From the NCBI RefSeq assembly GCF_008000995.1, contig NZ_CP042828.1:2656882-2720881 (forward strand): a DNA stretch of 64,000 nt. Reading direction: 5' to 3'. Position 1 is the first letter of the stretch. Every line of letters starts with the position of its first letter. The position numbers and the translations under genes were made by a program. The notes under the pieces are model-generated. The model saw nothing but the letters and a program-made list of their open reading frames with translations, searched no databases and was not told the origin of the DNA. This DNA is from Ruania zhangjianzhongii (lineage in GTDB: Bacteria; Actinomycetota; Actinomycetes; Actinomycetales; Beutenbergiaceae). Of this stretch, positions 46,508 through 55,687 are shown piece after piece.

Positions 46508-48514
46508 TTGGCATCTCGTACGCGTGGAGTGCGCCCGCTGCGCACTCTGACCTTTCTGCTGTTCCTCGTCGCCCTCGTCTATGGAGGGCTGACGGCGAAC
46601 AGCCTCTGGGGCGAAGGGGAGATGACGCCCGGCCTGGCGCTCGACCTGGAGGGCGGCACCCAGCTGATCCTCACTCCGAGCGCCGAGGGCGCGCAGGTCA
46701 GTGACGACCAGATCGGCGAAGCCATCCGGATCATGCGGCAGCGGGTGAACGCGTCCGGTGTGTCCGAAGCGGAGATCTCCAGCCAGGGCGGCACGAACAT
46801 CGTGGTGCAGCTTCCTGGTGACCCCGACCAGGAGACGATCGAACTGGTGCAGGCCAGTGCGCAGCTGCGCTTCCGGGTGCTGCTGACCGAGGCCGGCCCG
46901 GGGCAGATCGACCCCGCCGCGGCAGCCGCCCAGCAGGAGCAGGCCACCCAGCAGGACCAGGCCAACCAGGGTGGCGGTGGCCCGGTCAGTGGTGCGCAGG
47001 CGCGTGCCCCTGAAGACGCTCCGGATGACGGCACCGAGGAGCCGTCCGACGAGGCCAGCGAGCAGCCCACGGACGAGGGCGCCGAGCAGCCCAGCGAGAC
47101 GCCGTCCGAGCAGCCACAGAGCTTCAGCCCGGAGGAGATCGAGGCAGCGGCGATGCAGGCGGCCGACACCGACGGTAACGGTGAGTTGTCCAACGAGCCG
47201 GCCACCGAGCCGACCAGCGCCTCGGACACCGCGTGGATCACCGAGCAGGTGATGTACGACTTCTACATGCTGGACTGCACCGACCCGGCGAACCTGGCCG
47301 GTGGCGGCGGCGACGACCCGGAGCAGCCGCTGGTCTCCTGCGGCACTGACGGGCAGGCGAAGTACATCCTCGGCCCGGCAGAGCTCGAAGGCACCGACGT
47401 CAGCTCGGCGAACTCCGCACTGGAGACCACCGAACAAGGTGCGGTCACCAACAACTACATGGTCCAGCTGAACTTCACCTCCGAGGGCGGGCAGAAGTTC
47501 GAAGAGGTGACCCAGCGGCTGGCCTCGATGACCGCTACCGGGCAGAACCGGTTCGCGATCGTCCTGGACCGACTGGTGATCTCCTCGCCGTCGGTGACTC
47601 AGGTGATCGCAGGCGGGCAGGCGCAGATCACCGGCAACCCGCAGAATCCGTTCACCCAGGAGCAGACCATCGGTCTGGCGAACCAGCTGAACTACGGTTC
47701 GCTGCCGATCACGTTCGAGCTGCGCAGCCAGGAGGAGATCTCCGCCACGCTCGGCACCGAACAGCTGGAGCGGGGAATGCTCGCCGGACTGATCGGGCTC
47801 GCGCTCGTGGTGGTGTACTCGATCGTGCAGTACCGCGGCCTGGCGATCGTCACGCTGCTCAGCCTCAGCGTCGCCGGTGCCCTCACCTACGGGTCGATCA
47901 CCGCGCTCTCCGAGCTGATCGGCTACCGCCTCTCCCTGGCCGGTGTCGCCGGTCTGATCATCGCCATCGGTATCACCGCCGACTCCTTCATCGTCTACTT
48001 CGAACGAATACGCGATGAGGTCAGAGAGGGCAGACGGCTGGAAGACGCCGTCGAACTCGGCTGGAAGCGCGCCCGCCGCACCATCCTGGCCTCCGACGCC
48101 GTGAACCTGCTTGCCGCAGTCGTGCTGTACACCCTCTCCGTCGGCGGAGTCCGCGGATTCGCGTTCACCCTCGGCCTGACCACCATCATCGACGTGATCG
48201 TGGTGATGCTGTTCACGCACCCGATGGTGCAGGCGCTGGTCCGGACCAAGTTCTTCGGTGGCGGGCACCGCTTCTCGGGGCTGGACCCGAAGCACCTGGG
48301 TGCCACGGTCCCGGTCTACCGCGGCCGCGGGCGGCTGCGCTCCGGGGAGTCGATCGCCGAACGACGGCGCGCGGCCGAGCGAGCCGCCTCCGGCTCATCG
48401 GCGGGATCCGCAGGTTCGCCAGGATCCGCGGACGAACCGGACAGCGCGGACTCGGCAGAGGATGGCCCCGCCGACTCCGAACTCTCCTCCACCAGCCGGA
48501 AGGGTGACCGCTGA
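46508..48514 (+). CDS. secD: protein translocase subunit SecD (with acidic insertion)
   Basis: Uses the proton gradient to help pull proteins through SecYEG. One N-terminal helix (TLTFLLFLVALVYGGL), the P1 head with DLEGGTQLIL (near residue 46), and five C-terminal helices (GMLAGLIGLALVVVYSIVQYR...; FVYFERIRDEVREG). 668 residues with TTG start (46508), or GTG 46529 seven codons inside. Residues about 135-230 are a low-complexity Glu/Pro/Gln/Ser insertion in the head, ending in DTDGNGELS, which resembles a calcium loop. No SD better than ggaag is present. Confidence 0.93.
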   Translation: MASRTRGVRPLRTLTFLLFLVALVYGGLTANSLWGEGEMTPGLALDLEGGTQLILTPSAEGAQVSDDQIGEAIRIMRQRVNASGVSEAEISSQGGTNIVVQLPGDPDQETIELVQASAQLRFRVLLTEAGPGQIDPAAAAAQQEQATQQDQANQGGGGPVSGAQARAPEDAPDDGTEEPSDEASEQPTDEGAEQPSETPSEQPQSFSPEEIEAAAMQAADTDGNGELSNEPATEPTSASDTAWITEQVMYDFYMLDCTDPANLAGGGGDDPEQPLVSCGTDGQAKYILGPAELEGTDVSSANSALETTEQGAVTNNYMVQLNFTSEGGQKFEEVTQRLASMTATGQNRFAIVLDRLVISSPSVTQVIAGGQAQITGNPQNPFTQEQTIGLANQLNYGSLPITFELRSQEEISATLGTEQLERGMLAGLIGLALVVVYSIVQYRGLAIVTLLSLSVAGALTYGSITALSELIGYRLSLAGVAGLIIAIGITADSFIVYFERIRDEVREGRRLEDAVELGWKRARRTILASDAVNLLAAVVLYTLSVGGVRGFAFTLGLTTIIDVIVVMLFTHPMVQALVRTKFFGGGHRFSGLDPKHLGATVPVYRGRGRLRSGESIAERRRAAERAASGSSAGSAGSPGSADEPDSADSAEDGPADSELSSTSRKGDR

Positions 48515-49614
48515 TGGCCAGCTTCGCCAAGTTCGGAAACGACCTGTACTCCGGTCAGCGTTCGTACGACATCGTCGGCAGGCGCCGGATGTGGTTCACC
48601 ATCGGCCTGGTGATCGTGGTGCTCTCCGGGCTGCTGGTCGGCATCAAGGGCCTGAACGCCGGGATCGACTTCCGCGGTGGCTCGGAGTTCACCGTCTCCA
48701 ACGCCCAGTCCCAGAATGAGGACCTCGCCCAGTCTGCGCTCGACGAGGTGGTCACCGGCCAGGTGGCTCAGGTCACCAGCGTGGGCGGATCGACGGTGCG
48801 GGTGCAGACCGAATCGCTCAGCGAAGCCCAGACCCAAGACGTCGCCGAGCAGCTGGCCGAGGCCTACGGCACCAGTCCGGACGACGTCACGTCCTCGTTC
48901 GTCGGGCCCACCTGGGGTGCCGATGTGACCAGCAAGGCCGTCCAGGGACTGGTCATCTTCCTGGTGCTGGTCTCCATCGTGATGACGCTCTACTTCCGGC
49001 AATGGACGATGGCTGCCGGTGCCCTGGTCGCACTCTTCCACGACCTGGTGATCACCGTCGGCATCTACGCTCTGATCGGATTCGAAGTCACCCCAGCGAC
49101 GGTGATCGGGTTCCTCACCATCCTCGGCTATTCGCTGTACGACACCGTGGTGGTCTTCGACAAGGTCCGGGAGAACACCGCCGGCGTGCTGGACCAGACC
49201 CGGTTCACCTACGCCGAGGGCGCGAACCTCGCGGTGAACCAGACCCTGGTCCGCTCGATCAACACCTCCGTGGTGGCCGTGCTCCCGGTGGCGGCGATCT
49301 TGTTCGTCGGTGCGTTCCTGCTCGGCGCCGGAACGCTCCGGGACATCGCGCTGGTGCTATTCATCGGGATGCTTGTGGGCACGTTCTCCTCGATCTTCAT
49401 CGCCACACCGATGCAGGTCGCCTTCTACCAGCGCACCGCAGCGATCAAGGAGCACACCGAGAAGGTGTTGGCGCTGCGCGAGGACCGGATCTCCGCGGCA
49501 GAGGCGGAGGGTCTGCCGGCGGAGTCCGTGGCTGTCGGGGCCGCCGGCCTGCGTGCCGGGTCGCACCTCGGGCAGCAGGCGCAGCCGCGACGGAAGTCGA
49601 AGCGCAAGAAGTGA
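48514..49614 (+). CDS. secF: protein translocase subunit SecF
   Basis: Partner of SecD. Six membrane helices; the conserved GIDFRGGSEF (near residue 50) and TILGYSLYDTVVVFDKVREN (near 210). 366 residues, with a basic Lys/Arg tail (QPRRKSKRKK). ATG overlaps the secD TGA by one base and its own stop overlaps apt. Confidence 0.95.
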   Translation: MASFAKFGNDLYSGQRSYDIVGRRRMWFTIGLVIVVLSGLLVGIKGLNAGIDFRGGSEFTVSNAQSQNEDLAQSALDEVVTGQVAQVTSVGGSTVRVQTESLSEAQTQDVAEQLAEAYGTSPDDVTSSFVGPTWGADVTSKAVQGLVIFLVLVSIVMTLYFRQWTMAAGALVALFHDLVITVGIYALIGFEVTPATVIGFLTILGYSLYDTVVVFDKVRENTAGVLDQTRFTYAEGANLAVNQTLVRSINTSVVAVLPVAAILFVGAFLLGAGTLRDIALVLFIGMLVGTFSSIFIATPMQVAFYQRTAAIKEHTEKVLALREDRISAAEAEGLPAESVAVGAAGLRAGSHLGQQAQPRRKSKRKK

Positions 49615-50153
49615 CGCCGAGCGTGGTCTCCACCCGGCTGCACGACCTGATCTCCAGCCGAGTCCGAGACGTTCCCGATTTCCCCGAGCCCGGCGTACTG
49701 TTCCGGGACATCACCCCGCTGCTGGGCGACGCCACGGCGTTCTCTGCGGTGATCTCCAACCTCGCGGACACCTTTGGGGGTGAGGTGGATGCTGTCGCCG
49801 GTATCGAGGCACGCGGGTTCCTGTTCGCGGCACCGCTGGCCGCAGTGCTCGGCTGCTCGCTGATCGCCGTGCGCAAGGCAGGCAAGCTGCCGCCACCGGT
49901 GCGCAGCGCCGACTACTCGCTCGAGTATGGGACGGCGACGCTGGAGGTGTCCGAGCATGCGGTGCGTCCCGGCTCCCGGATCGCCGTGCTCGACGACGTC
50001 TTGGCCACCGGCGGTACCGCGGCCGCGGCGTGCACGCTGCTTCAGGAGTGCGGAGCGCGAGTGGCGGGTCTCGGTTTCCTCATCGAGCTGTCCGAGCTGG
50101 GTGGCCGCAACCGGGTCGCCGACCGGGACGTTCACGCGCTGCTGACCTACTGA
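49611..50153 (+). CDS. apt: adenine phosphoribosyltransferase
   Basis: Salvages adenine with PRPP to AMP. FPEPGVLFRDITPLL near residue 25, GIEARGFLF (near 62), and the PRPP loop IAVLDDVLATGGTAAA (near 122). 180 residues. GTG start overlaps the secF stop by four bases; GTG 49623 is an alternative. The secF-apt-rel order is shared with mycobacteria. Confidence 0.93.
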   Translation: MTPSVVSTRLHDLISSRVRDVPDFPEPGVLFRDITPLLGDATAFSAVISNLADTFGGEVDAVAGIEARGFLFAAPLAAVLGCSLIAVRKAGKLPPPVRSADYSLEYGTATLEVSEHAVRPGSRIAVLDDVLATGGTAAAACTLLQECGARVAGLGFLIELSELGGRNRVADRDVHALLTY

Positions 50154-50207
50154 AACGAGGGCCGCCGCGCTGGCGGCTCGCCGGCGAGAAACCTGCGGCC
50201 TGCGGCG

Positions 50208-50213
50208 TATCAT
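50208..50213 (+). promoter_or_regulatory. -10 box TATCAT, leaderless start of rel
   Basis: TATCAT plus six bases ends at ATG 50220. No SD. It lies 55 bases after the apt stop. Confidence 0.55.
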
Positions 50214-50219
50214 GGCCGA

Positions 50220-52556
50220 ATGAGCGAGGAGCTGGCCGCACAGGAGCAGGATGCCCGCCCGGGCCATGCTGTTCCGCCGGCCCGGGTGCGCTCCCGGCTG
50301 GTGCGGTTCGGTGGCCGCGGCCACTCCACGCCAGCGGCGATCGAGCCGCTGGTCCGCGTGGTGCGGACGAATCACCCGCGGATGGATACCTCGATCCTGG
50401 ACCGCGCCTACCGGGTGGCCGAACGCGCCCACACCGGTCAGGTCCGCAAGAGCGGCGACCCGTACATCACCCACCCGGTGGCCGTGGCCACCATCCTCGC
50501 TGAGCTGGGCATGACCCCGCCGACGCTGGCGGCGGCACTGCTGCACGACACGGTGGAGGACACCAGTTACGGCCTGGCCGAGCTGCGCAAGGAGTTCGGC
50601 GAGGAGATCGCCCTGCTGGTGGACGGCGTCACCAAGCTGGACAAGGTCAGCTACGGCGAAGCAGCCCAGGCCGAGACCGTCCGCAAGATGGTGATCGCTA
50701 TGGCGCGCGATATTCGCGTGCTGGTGATCAAGCTTGCGGACCGGCTGCACAACGCCCGGACCTGGAAGTACGTCTCCGCCGAGTCTGCGTCCCGCAAGGC
50801 GCGGGAGACGCTGGAGATCTACGCGCCACTGGCGCACCGACTCGGGATGAACACGATCAAGTGGGAGCTCGAAGACCTCTCCTTCGCCACCCTATACCCG
50901 AAGGTGTACTCCGAGATCGTGCACTTGGTCACCGAGCGGGCGCCTGCTCGGGAGGAATTCCTTGCGATCGTGCGCGACCAGGTGGTCGAGGATCTGCGTG
51001 CGGCGAAGATCAAGGCGACGGTGACCGGCCGGCCCAAGCACTACTACTCGATCTACCAGAAGATGATCGTGCGGGGGCGAGACTTCGGCGACATTTACGA
51101 CTTGGTCGGCGTGCGGGTGCTGGTGGACAGTGTGCGGGACTGCTACGGAGCACTCGGTGCCCTGCATGCGCGATGGAACCCGGTACCCGGGCGGTTCAAG
51201 GACTACATCGCGATGCCGAAGTTCAACATGTACCAGTCGTTGCACACCACAGTGATCGGTCCGACCGGCAAGCCGGTGGAGATCCAGATCCGCAGTCACG
51301 ATATGCACCGGCGGGCCGAGTACGGCGTCGCCGCACACTGGAAGTACAAGGAGACCGCCCGGCAGTCGGCCAAGGCCGGTGCCAAGGCCAGCGCTGAGGC
51401 CGACTCGATGCCGTGGCTGCGCCAGTTGGTGGACTGGCAGCGGGAGACGGCCGACCCGGGGGAGTTCCTCGACTCGCTGCGCTATGAGATGTCCGGTGCG
51501 CAGGTGTACGTGTTCACCCCGAAGGGGGATGTGATGGCGCTGGCTGCCGGTGCCACCCCGGTGGACTTCGCCTACGCCGTGCACACGGAGGTGGGACAGC
51601 GCACCGTGGGCGCACGGGTGAACGGTCGTCTGGTGCCGTTGGACTCCACGCTGGAGAACGGCGACACCGTCGAGGTGTTCACCTCCAAGGCGGACGGTGC
51701 CGGGCCCAGTCAGGACTGGCTCGGCTTCGTGAAGACACCACGCGCCCGGAACAAGATCCGGTCCTGGTTCTCCAAGGAACGCCGCGAAGAGGCGGTCGAG
51801 TCCGGCAAGACGCTGATCGCTAAGGCGCTGCGCAAGCAGAATCTGCCGATGCAGCGGCTGCTGAACCACGACACGCTGGTCGCCCTGGCCGACGAGATGC
51901 GCTACAACGACGTGTCCGCGCTGTACGCGGCCGTGGGCGAGGGGCACGTCTCGGCGCCGAACGTCGTCAAGCGCCTGGTGGCCTCGATCGGGGGAGAGGA
52001 CGCCGCAGAGGAGGACATCGCCGAGGTCACGCGCCCGGGCACGCGCCAGCACGCCGGCAAGGCCGGCGACCCCGGGATCCTGATCACCGGGATGGACTCC
52101 GGGGACATGTGGACGAAGCTGGCCAAGTGCTGCACGCCGGTGCCCGGTGACCCGATCGTCGGTTTCATCACCCGCGGGGCGGGTGTCTCGGTACACCGGG
52201 AGGACTGCACCAACGTGGCCGGGCTGCGCCGGCAGCCGGAGCGGATGATCGACGTCGAGTGGTCGCCAGGAGCGCAGAGCGTGTTCCTGGTCCAGATCCA
52301 GGTGGATGCGCTCGATCGCAACGGTCTGCTCTCCGACGTCACCAAGGTGCTCTCCGAGAACCACGTGAACATCCTGTCCGCGAACGTGGCCACGTCCCGG
52401 GACCGGACAGCCCAGTCCCGGTTCGTGTTCGAGATGGCCGAGCCGTCACACCTGGGCCACGTCTTGCGAGCGGTGCGCAACATCGACGGCGTATACGACG
52501 TGTTCCGGTTCACCGGCAGCCGACCGAGGCAGACCTCGCCAGCGGACGCCCAGTAG
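50220..52556 (+). CDS. rel: bifunctional (p)ppGpp synthetase/hydrolase
   Basis: Stringent-response enzyme. Order: hydrolase HD domain ([13 protein letters not shown], near residue 105, HD pair intact), synthetase (YYSIYQKM, then [18 protein letters not shown] near 285), TGS ([24 protein letters not shown]), then an RIS/zinc-finger region and ACT at the C-terminus. The RGRD segment matches the R-x-K-D type found in two-way enzymes. 778 residues. Leaderless start. No spoT-like second copy is in the window. Confidence 0.95.
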   Translation: MSEELAAQEQDARPGHAVPPARVRSRLVRFGGRGHSTPAAIEPLVRVVRTNHPRMDTSILDRAYRVAERAHTGQVRKSGDPYITHPVAVATILAELGMTPPTLAAALLHDTVEDTSYGLAELRKEFGEEIALLVDGVTKLDKVSYGEAAQAETVRKMVIAMARDIRVLVIKLADRLHNARTWKYVSAESASRKARETLEIYAPLAHRLGMNTIKWELEDLSFATLYPKVYSEIVHLVTERAPAREEFLAIVRDQVVEDLRAAKIKATVTGRPKHYYSIYQKMIVRGRDFGDIYDLVGVRVLVDSVRDCYGALGALHARWNPVPGRFKDYIAMPKFNMYQSLHTTVIGPTGKPVEIQIRSHDMHRRAEYGVAAHWKYKETARQSAKAGAKASAEADSMPWLRQLVDWQRETADPGEFLDSLRYEMSGAQVYVFTPKGDVMALAAGATPVDFAYAVHTEVGQRTVGARVNGRLVPLDSTLENGDTVEVFTSKADGAGPSQDWLGFVKTPRARNKIRSWFSKERREEAVESGKTLIAKALRKQNLPMQRLLNHDTLVALADEMRYNDVSALYAAVGEGHVSAPNVVKRLVASIGGEDAAEEDIAEVTRPGTRQHAGKAGDPGILITGMDSGDMWTKLAKCCTPVPGDPIVGFITRGAGVSVHREDCTNVAGLRRQPERMIDVEWSPGAQSVFLVQIQVDALDRNGLLSDVTKVLSENHVNILSANVATSRDRTAQSRFVFEMAEPSHLGHVLRAVRNIDGVYDVFRFTGSRPRQTSPADAQ

Positions 52557-52557
52557 C

Positions 52558-52577
52558 CCCCAGTCTCTCGTCTGGGG
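52558..52577. terminator. hairpin between rel and the DUF349 gene
   Basis: CCCCAG (52558-52563) pairs with CTGGGG (52572-52577) over an 8-base loop, directly after the rel stop. It precedes the convergent DUF349 stop by ten bases. No T tract. Confidence 0.45.
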
Positions 52578-52586
52578 TGACCGGGG

Positions 52587-54632
52587 TCAGCGGGCGTCGT
52601 CTGCCGCCCGCTGCACCTGCTCCAACCAGGCGCGGCGGGCGTCGAGTGCCTCCTGGGCCTGGTGGATCTTCTTTGCCTCACCACTGGCCTGAGCCTGGCT
52701 GAGCTCGGCCTCCAGACCGGCGATCGCTTCTTCAAGCTGGGCGGCGGCACCTTCTGCTCGAGCGCGCACCCGCGGGTTCTTCCTGCGCCACTCCTGCTGG
52801 TCGGTGTCCCGGACCGCCTGCTCCACAGCGCGCATCCGGCCTTCGACCCGCTGCAGGTCGCCGCGGGGCACCTTGCCCGCCTCTTCCCAGCGGTCCTGGA
52901 TATCGCGCAGCTTCGCCTTGGCGGCCTTGAGGTCCCGGACCGGGAGCAGCGCCTCAGCCTCGGCCAGGATCGCCTCCTTGACCTTGAGGTTCTCCCCGTA
53001 CTCGGCGTCGACCTGGGCGTTCTGCGCGTTCCGCGCCTCGAAGAAGACGTCCTGGGCGCCGCGGAAACGGGCCCAGAGGGCGTCGTCATCCTTGCGGGCA
53101 GCGCGGCCGGCAGCCTTCCATTCGGCCATCAGGTCACGGTAAGCGATCGTGGTGGGCCCCCAGTCGGTGGAGGAGGAGAGCGCCTCTGCTCGGACGATCA
53201 GACGCTCCTTGATCTCCTTCGCCTCACCGTGGGTCTTGTCCAGTTCGGCGAAGTACTGCCGGCGGTGCCGGTCGAACTGCGACCGGGAGGCGGCGAACCG
53301 CTTCCACAGCGCGTCCTCGCTGGGGCGGTCCAGACGCGGACCGGCCTTCTGCGCCTTCTTCCACTCCTCCAGCAGCGTGCGCAACTGTTCGCCCTGGGCC
53401 CGCCACTGCATCCGGGACGGGTCGGTGGCGGCGATCGCTTCGGCCCGTTCCACGATCTTGGTGCGCTCTTCGAGCGCTTGGGCTCGGGCCTTCTCCCGCT
53501 CGGCGGTAATCTCCCGACGGCGTTCCTTCGCCTGCTCGCGAAGCTCCTCCAGGCGAGTACGGAGGCCATTCAGATCACCGACGGCGGCAGGCTCGGCCAG
53601 TGCTTCGGTCAGGCTCCGCAGTGTGCCGTCGATGTCCTTGATCGTCAGTTGGGGCAGACGGGTGGCGAACAGGTCGACCTGTGCCTTCAGGTCCAGGAAG
53701 CGGCGGATGTACAGGGACAGCGCCTCGTCCTCGCTGACGTCCGGGAACTGCCCGACGATGCGCTCGTCGGCTTCCTCCCGCACGTAGACGGTGCCGTCCT
53801 CGGCCACCCGACCGAACTCTCGGGCGGCGGCCACCTCGGCCGGATCCATCGCCGCGGCTTCCGGTTCGGTGACCGGAGTGACCGGTGCCGCCGCGCCTGG
53901 AGCGGTGGTACCGCCAGCGGGTGGGGCCGGCCGCGCCTTGGCCATCGCCTTCGGGGTAGGGATCTGCGCGGGAGTCGGGATCTGTGCCGGTGTGGGAATC
54001 TGCGCCGGAGTAGGTACGGGCGCCGGTGCCTGCTTGCTCGCCGCGGCATCCTCACCCGCCGACTCCGGGGTGCTGCCTCCGGTATCGGTCGCGTCGCCTG
54101 CGGGGGCATCGGCATCGGTCGCCTCGCCCGCGGGGGCATCGGCATCGGTCGCGTCGCCCGCGGGGGCATCGGCATCATCAGCGGCCGCCTCACCCGCAGC
54201 CGCATCGCCGTCCGGCGTATCACCAGCGACCGCATCGCTCGCGGCTTCTGCCGGAGCCTCCGCCACGGCGTCCGCCTGCTCAGCCACGGCGGCGGTCTCC
54301 TCCGCCTCGGCAGCCGCCTGATCGCCGTCCGGCGGGGGAGAGGTGACGGGGCTACCCTGCGCGGGGGCGCCGGCCGCGGGCGCGGCCGGCTCAGACGATG
54401 TCTCCTGCGCCGCGGCCTGCTCAGGCACGCCCTCCTGCGCCGCGGCCTGCTCAGGCACGCCCTCCTGCGCCGCCGCGTCCTGCGACACCGCTTCGTCTAC
54501 TGCAGCCGATGCGCTGACCGTCTCCTCCTCGGCGCTGGTGGCAGGAGCATCGGGCCGGTTCTGCTCGTTCACAGGTGTCTCACTCGTCTCGGTGGCCAGG
54601 GCTTGGTCAGGTAGTGGCTGCTGCTCGGTCAC
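52587..54632 (-). CDS. DUF349 domain protein with a long repetitive N-terminus
   Basis: 681 residues. The first 230 are Ala/Glu/Pro/Asp-rich and carry internal repeats: AAQEGVPEQ (near residue 55), DADAPAGDAT (near 155) and PAQIPT (near 210). The rest consists of about four to five DUF349 units rich in coiled-coil patterns (LLEEWKKAQKAGPR, AEWKAAGRAARKDDDALWARFRGAQ). The family is common in actinobacteria and of unknown function. GTG start overlaps the cyclophilin stop by four bases, so the two are translationally coupled. Confidence 0.85.
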   Translation of the reverse strand: MTEQQPLPDQALATETSETPVNEQNRPDAPATSAEEETVSASAAVDEAVSQDAAAQEGVPEQAAAQEGVPEQAAAQETSSEPAAPAAGAPAQGSPVTSPPPDGDQAAAEAEETAAVAEQADAVAEAPAEAASDAVAGDTPDGDAAAGEAAADDADAPAGDATDADAPAGEATDADAPAGDATDTGGSTPESAGEDAAASKQAPAPVPTPAQIPTPAQIPTPAQIPTPKAMAKARPAPPAGGTTAPGAAAPVTPVTEPEAAAMDPAEVAAAREFGRVAEDGTVYVREEADERIVGQFPDVSEDEALSLYIRRFLDLKAQVDLFATRLPQLTIKDIDGTLRSLTEALAEPAAVGDLNGLRTRLEELREQAKERRREITAEREKARAQALEERTKIVERAEAIAATDPSRMQWRAQGEQLRTLLEEWKKAQKAGPRLDRPSEDALWKRFAASRSQFDRHRRQYFAELDKTHGEAKEIKERLIVRAEALSSSTDWGPTTIAYRDLMAEWKAAGRAARKDDDALWARFRGAQDVFFEARNAQNAQVDAEYGENLKVKEAILAEAEALLPVRDLKAAKAKLRDIQDRWEEAGKVPRGDLQRVEGRMRAVEQAVRDTDQQEWRRKNPRVRARAEGAAAQLEEAIAGLEAELSQAQASGEAKKIHQAQEALDARRAWLEQVQRAADDAR
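53955..54015 (-). repeat. 18-base repeats encoding PAQIPT
   Basis: Three imperfect 18-base units (centred on ggatctg and gggaatctg) encode PTPAQI. They lie in the disordered N-terminal part of the DUF349 protein. Confidence 0.8.
54091..54180 (-). repeat. 30-base repeat, three units, encoding DADAPAGDAT
   Basis: Units 54091-54120, 54121-54150 and 54151-54180 share the core cgggggcatcggcatcggtc with one or two changes. Units are multiples of three, so length change keeps the frame. Confidence 0.9.
54403..54473 (-). repeat. 30-base repeat encoding AAQEGVPEQA
   Basis: Two identical 30-base units (54403-54432, 54433-54462) and a partial third. They encode near-identical ten-residue blocks in the DUF349 protein. 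Confidence 0.9.
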
Positions 54633-55444
54633 TGGATGTCCACACTCTCGATGATCACGTTCTCGGCCGGTCGGCCGTCACTGCTGCCTTCGGCGGTTCC
54701 GGCGGCACCGATCTGCTGGAGGATGTCCAGGCCCTCGGTGATCTGGCCGAACACCGTGTACCCGCCGGCTTCGTCGCTGGGCAGCGTGACCTCCTCGAAG
54801 ACGAGGAAGAACTGCGACCCCATGCTCTCTCCGTTATTGCCCTGCCGGGCCATCGCGAGGGTGCCAGCGGGGTACACGTCGTCGCTCGGGGCATTCTCGA
54901 CCGGGCCGAAGGAGTAGCCGGGACCACCAGTGCCCGATGCCGTCGGGTCACCGCACTGCAGCAGCGAGTCCGGCAGCAGGCGGTGGCACGCTGTGCCGTC
55001 GAAGTAGCCGTCACCGGCGAGCATCAGGAACGAGGACACGGCCTGCGGAGCGTCGGCACCGGCGAGCGTCACCGAGATGTCGCCCATGTTCGTGTGGATC
55101 GTCCCCTGCCAGTCGGTATCCAGCGCGTCAGTGGCCGGCGGGGGAGCGGAGTAGGGCTGCGGCGCAGTGGTCGGCAACGGCTCCAGCGAGGAGTCCTCAC
55201 CCGGCGCCGTCTCCTCCCCGGGGGTCTCCTCGGCGGCGGGTGTGGGGGTGTCTGCGGCCTCCGGGACGCTCTCGCCCTGCTGGGTCACGATCAGAGCGAT
55301 CGCTCCCGCCGCGATCAGCACCGCCACCACCGAGGCGGCAATGATCCGCTTCCGCCGCGCGGAACGGGCAGCCCGGGCCTGGCGCGCGAGCCGTTTCTGG
55401 TGCCGTCGACGGGCATACTCACGCTCCCGCTTGCTCGGGGACAC
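54629..55444 (-). CDS. membrane-anchored peptidylprolyl isomerase (cyclophilin)
   Basis: 271 residues. A basic cytosolic start (SPSKREREYARRRHQKR) precedes one membrane helix (IIAASVVAVLIAAGAIALIV) and an acidic Pro/Glu linker, so the cyclophilin domain (about 100-270) faces outside. Domain marks: VSSFLMLAGDGYFDGTACHRL, MARQGNNGESMGSQFF. GTG 55444 has aaggagg four bases upstream and matches the family start; ATG 55466-55468 would add eight residues without an SD. Likely a PpiB-type extracytoplasmic folding helper. Coupled to the DUF349 gene. Confidence 0.88.
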   Translation of the reverse strand: MSPSKREREYARRRHQKRLARQARAARSARRKRIIAASVVAVLIAAGAIALIVTQQGESVPEAADTPTPAAEETPGEETAPGEDSSLEPLPTTAPQPYSAPPPATDALDTDWQGTIHTNMGDISVTLAGADAPQAVSSFLMLAGDGYFDGTACHRLLPDSLLQCGDPTASGTGGPGYSFGPVENAPSDDVYPAGTLAMARQGNNGESMGSQFFLVFEEVTLPSDEAGGYTVFGQITEGLDILQQIGAAGTAEGSSDGRPAENVIIESVDIQ

Positions 55445-55687
55445 CCCGCCTCCTTCGTCGCTGATCATGGTCGAGAGCGCAGCTCTACCGGCTCCGCCTA
55501 GCTCTGCTGGTCGCAGCACAACGAGTGCTGGCCTGGCCAATACTAGGCAACGCTGCCACATCGATCGGACACGGCGGGCCCTCGACGGGGTTACGGGATG
55601 GTCACAACTGGCCTCACCAGCACCTCGAACAGCCCGGTGTGGACCCCGCGCGACGCACTGCGGTCAAACCGATGGGAGGATACCGCT

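Noticed and set aside
45989-48295. A 768-codon open frame on the minus strand across secD and yajC
   Set aside because: Antisense shadow of secD/yajC with low-complexity Gly/His/Arg content and no SD.
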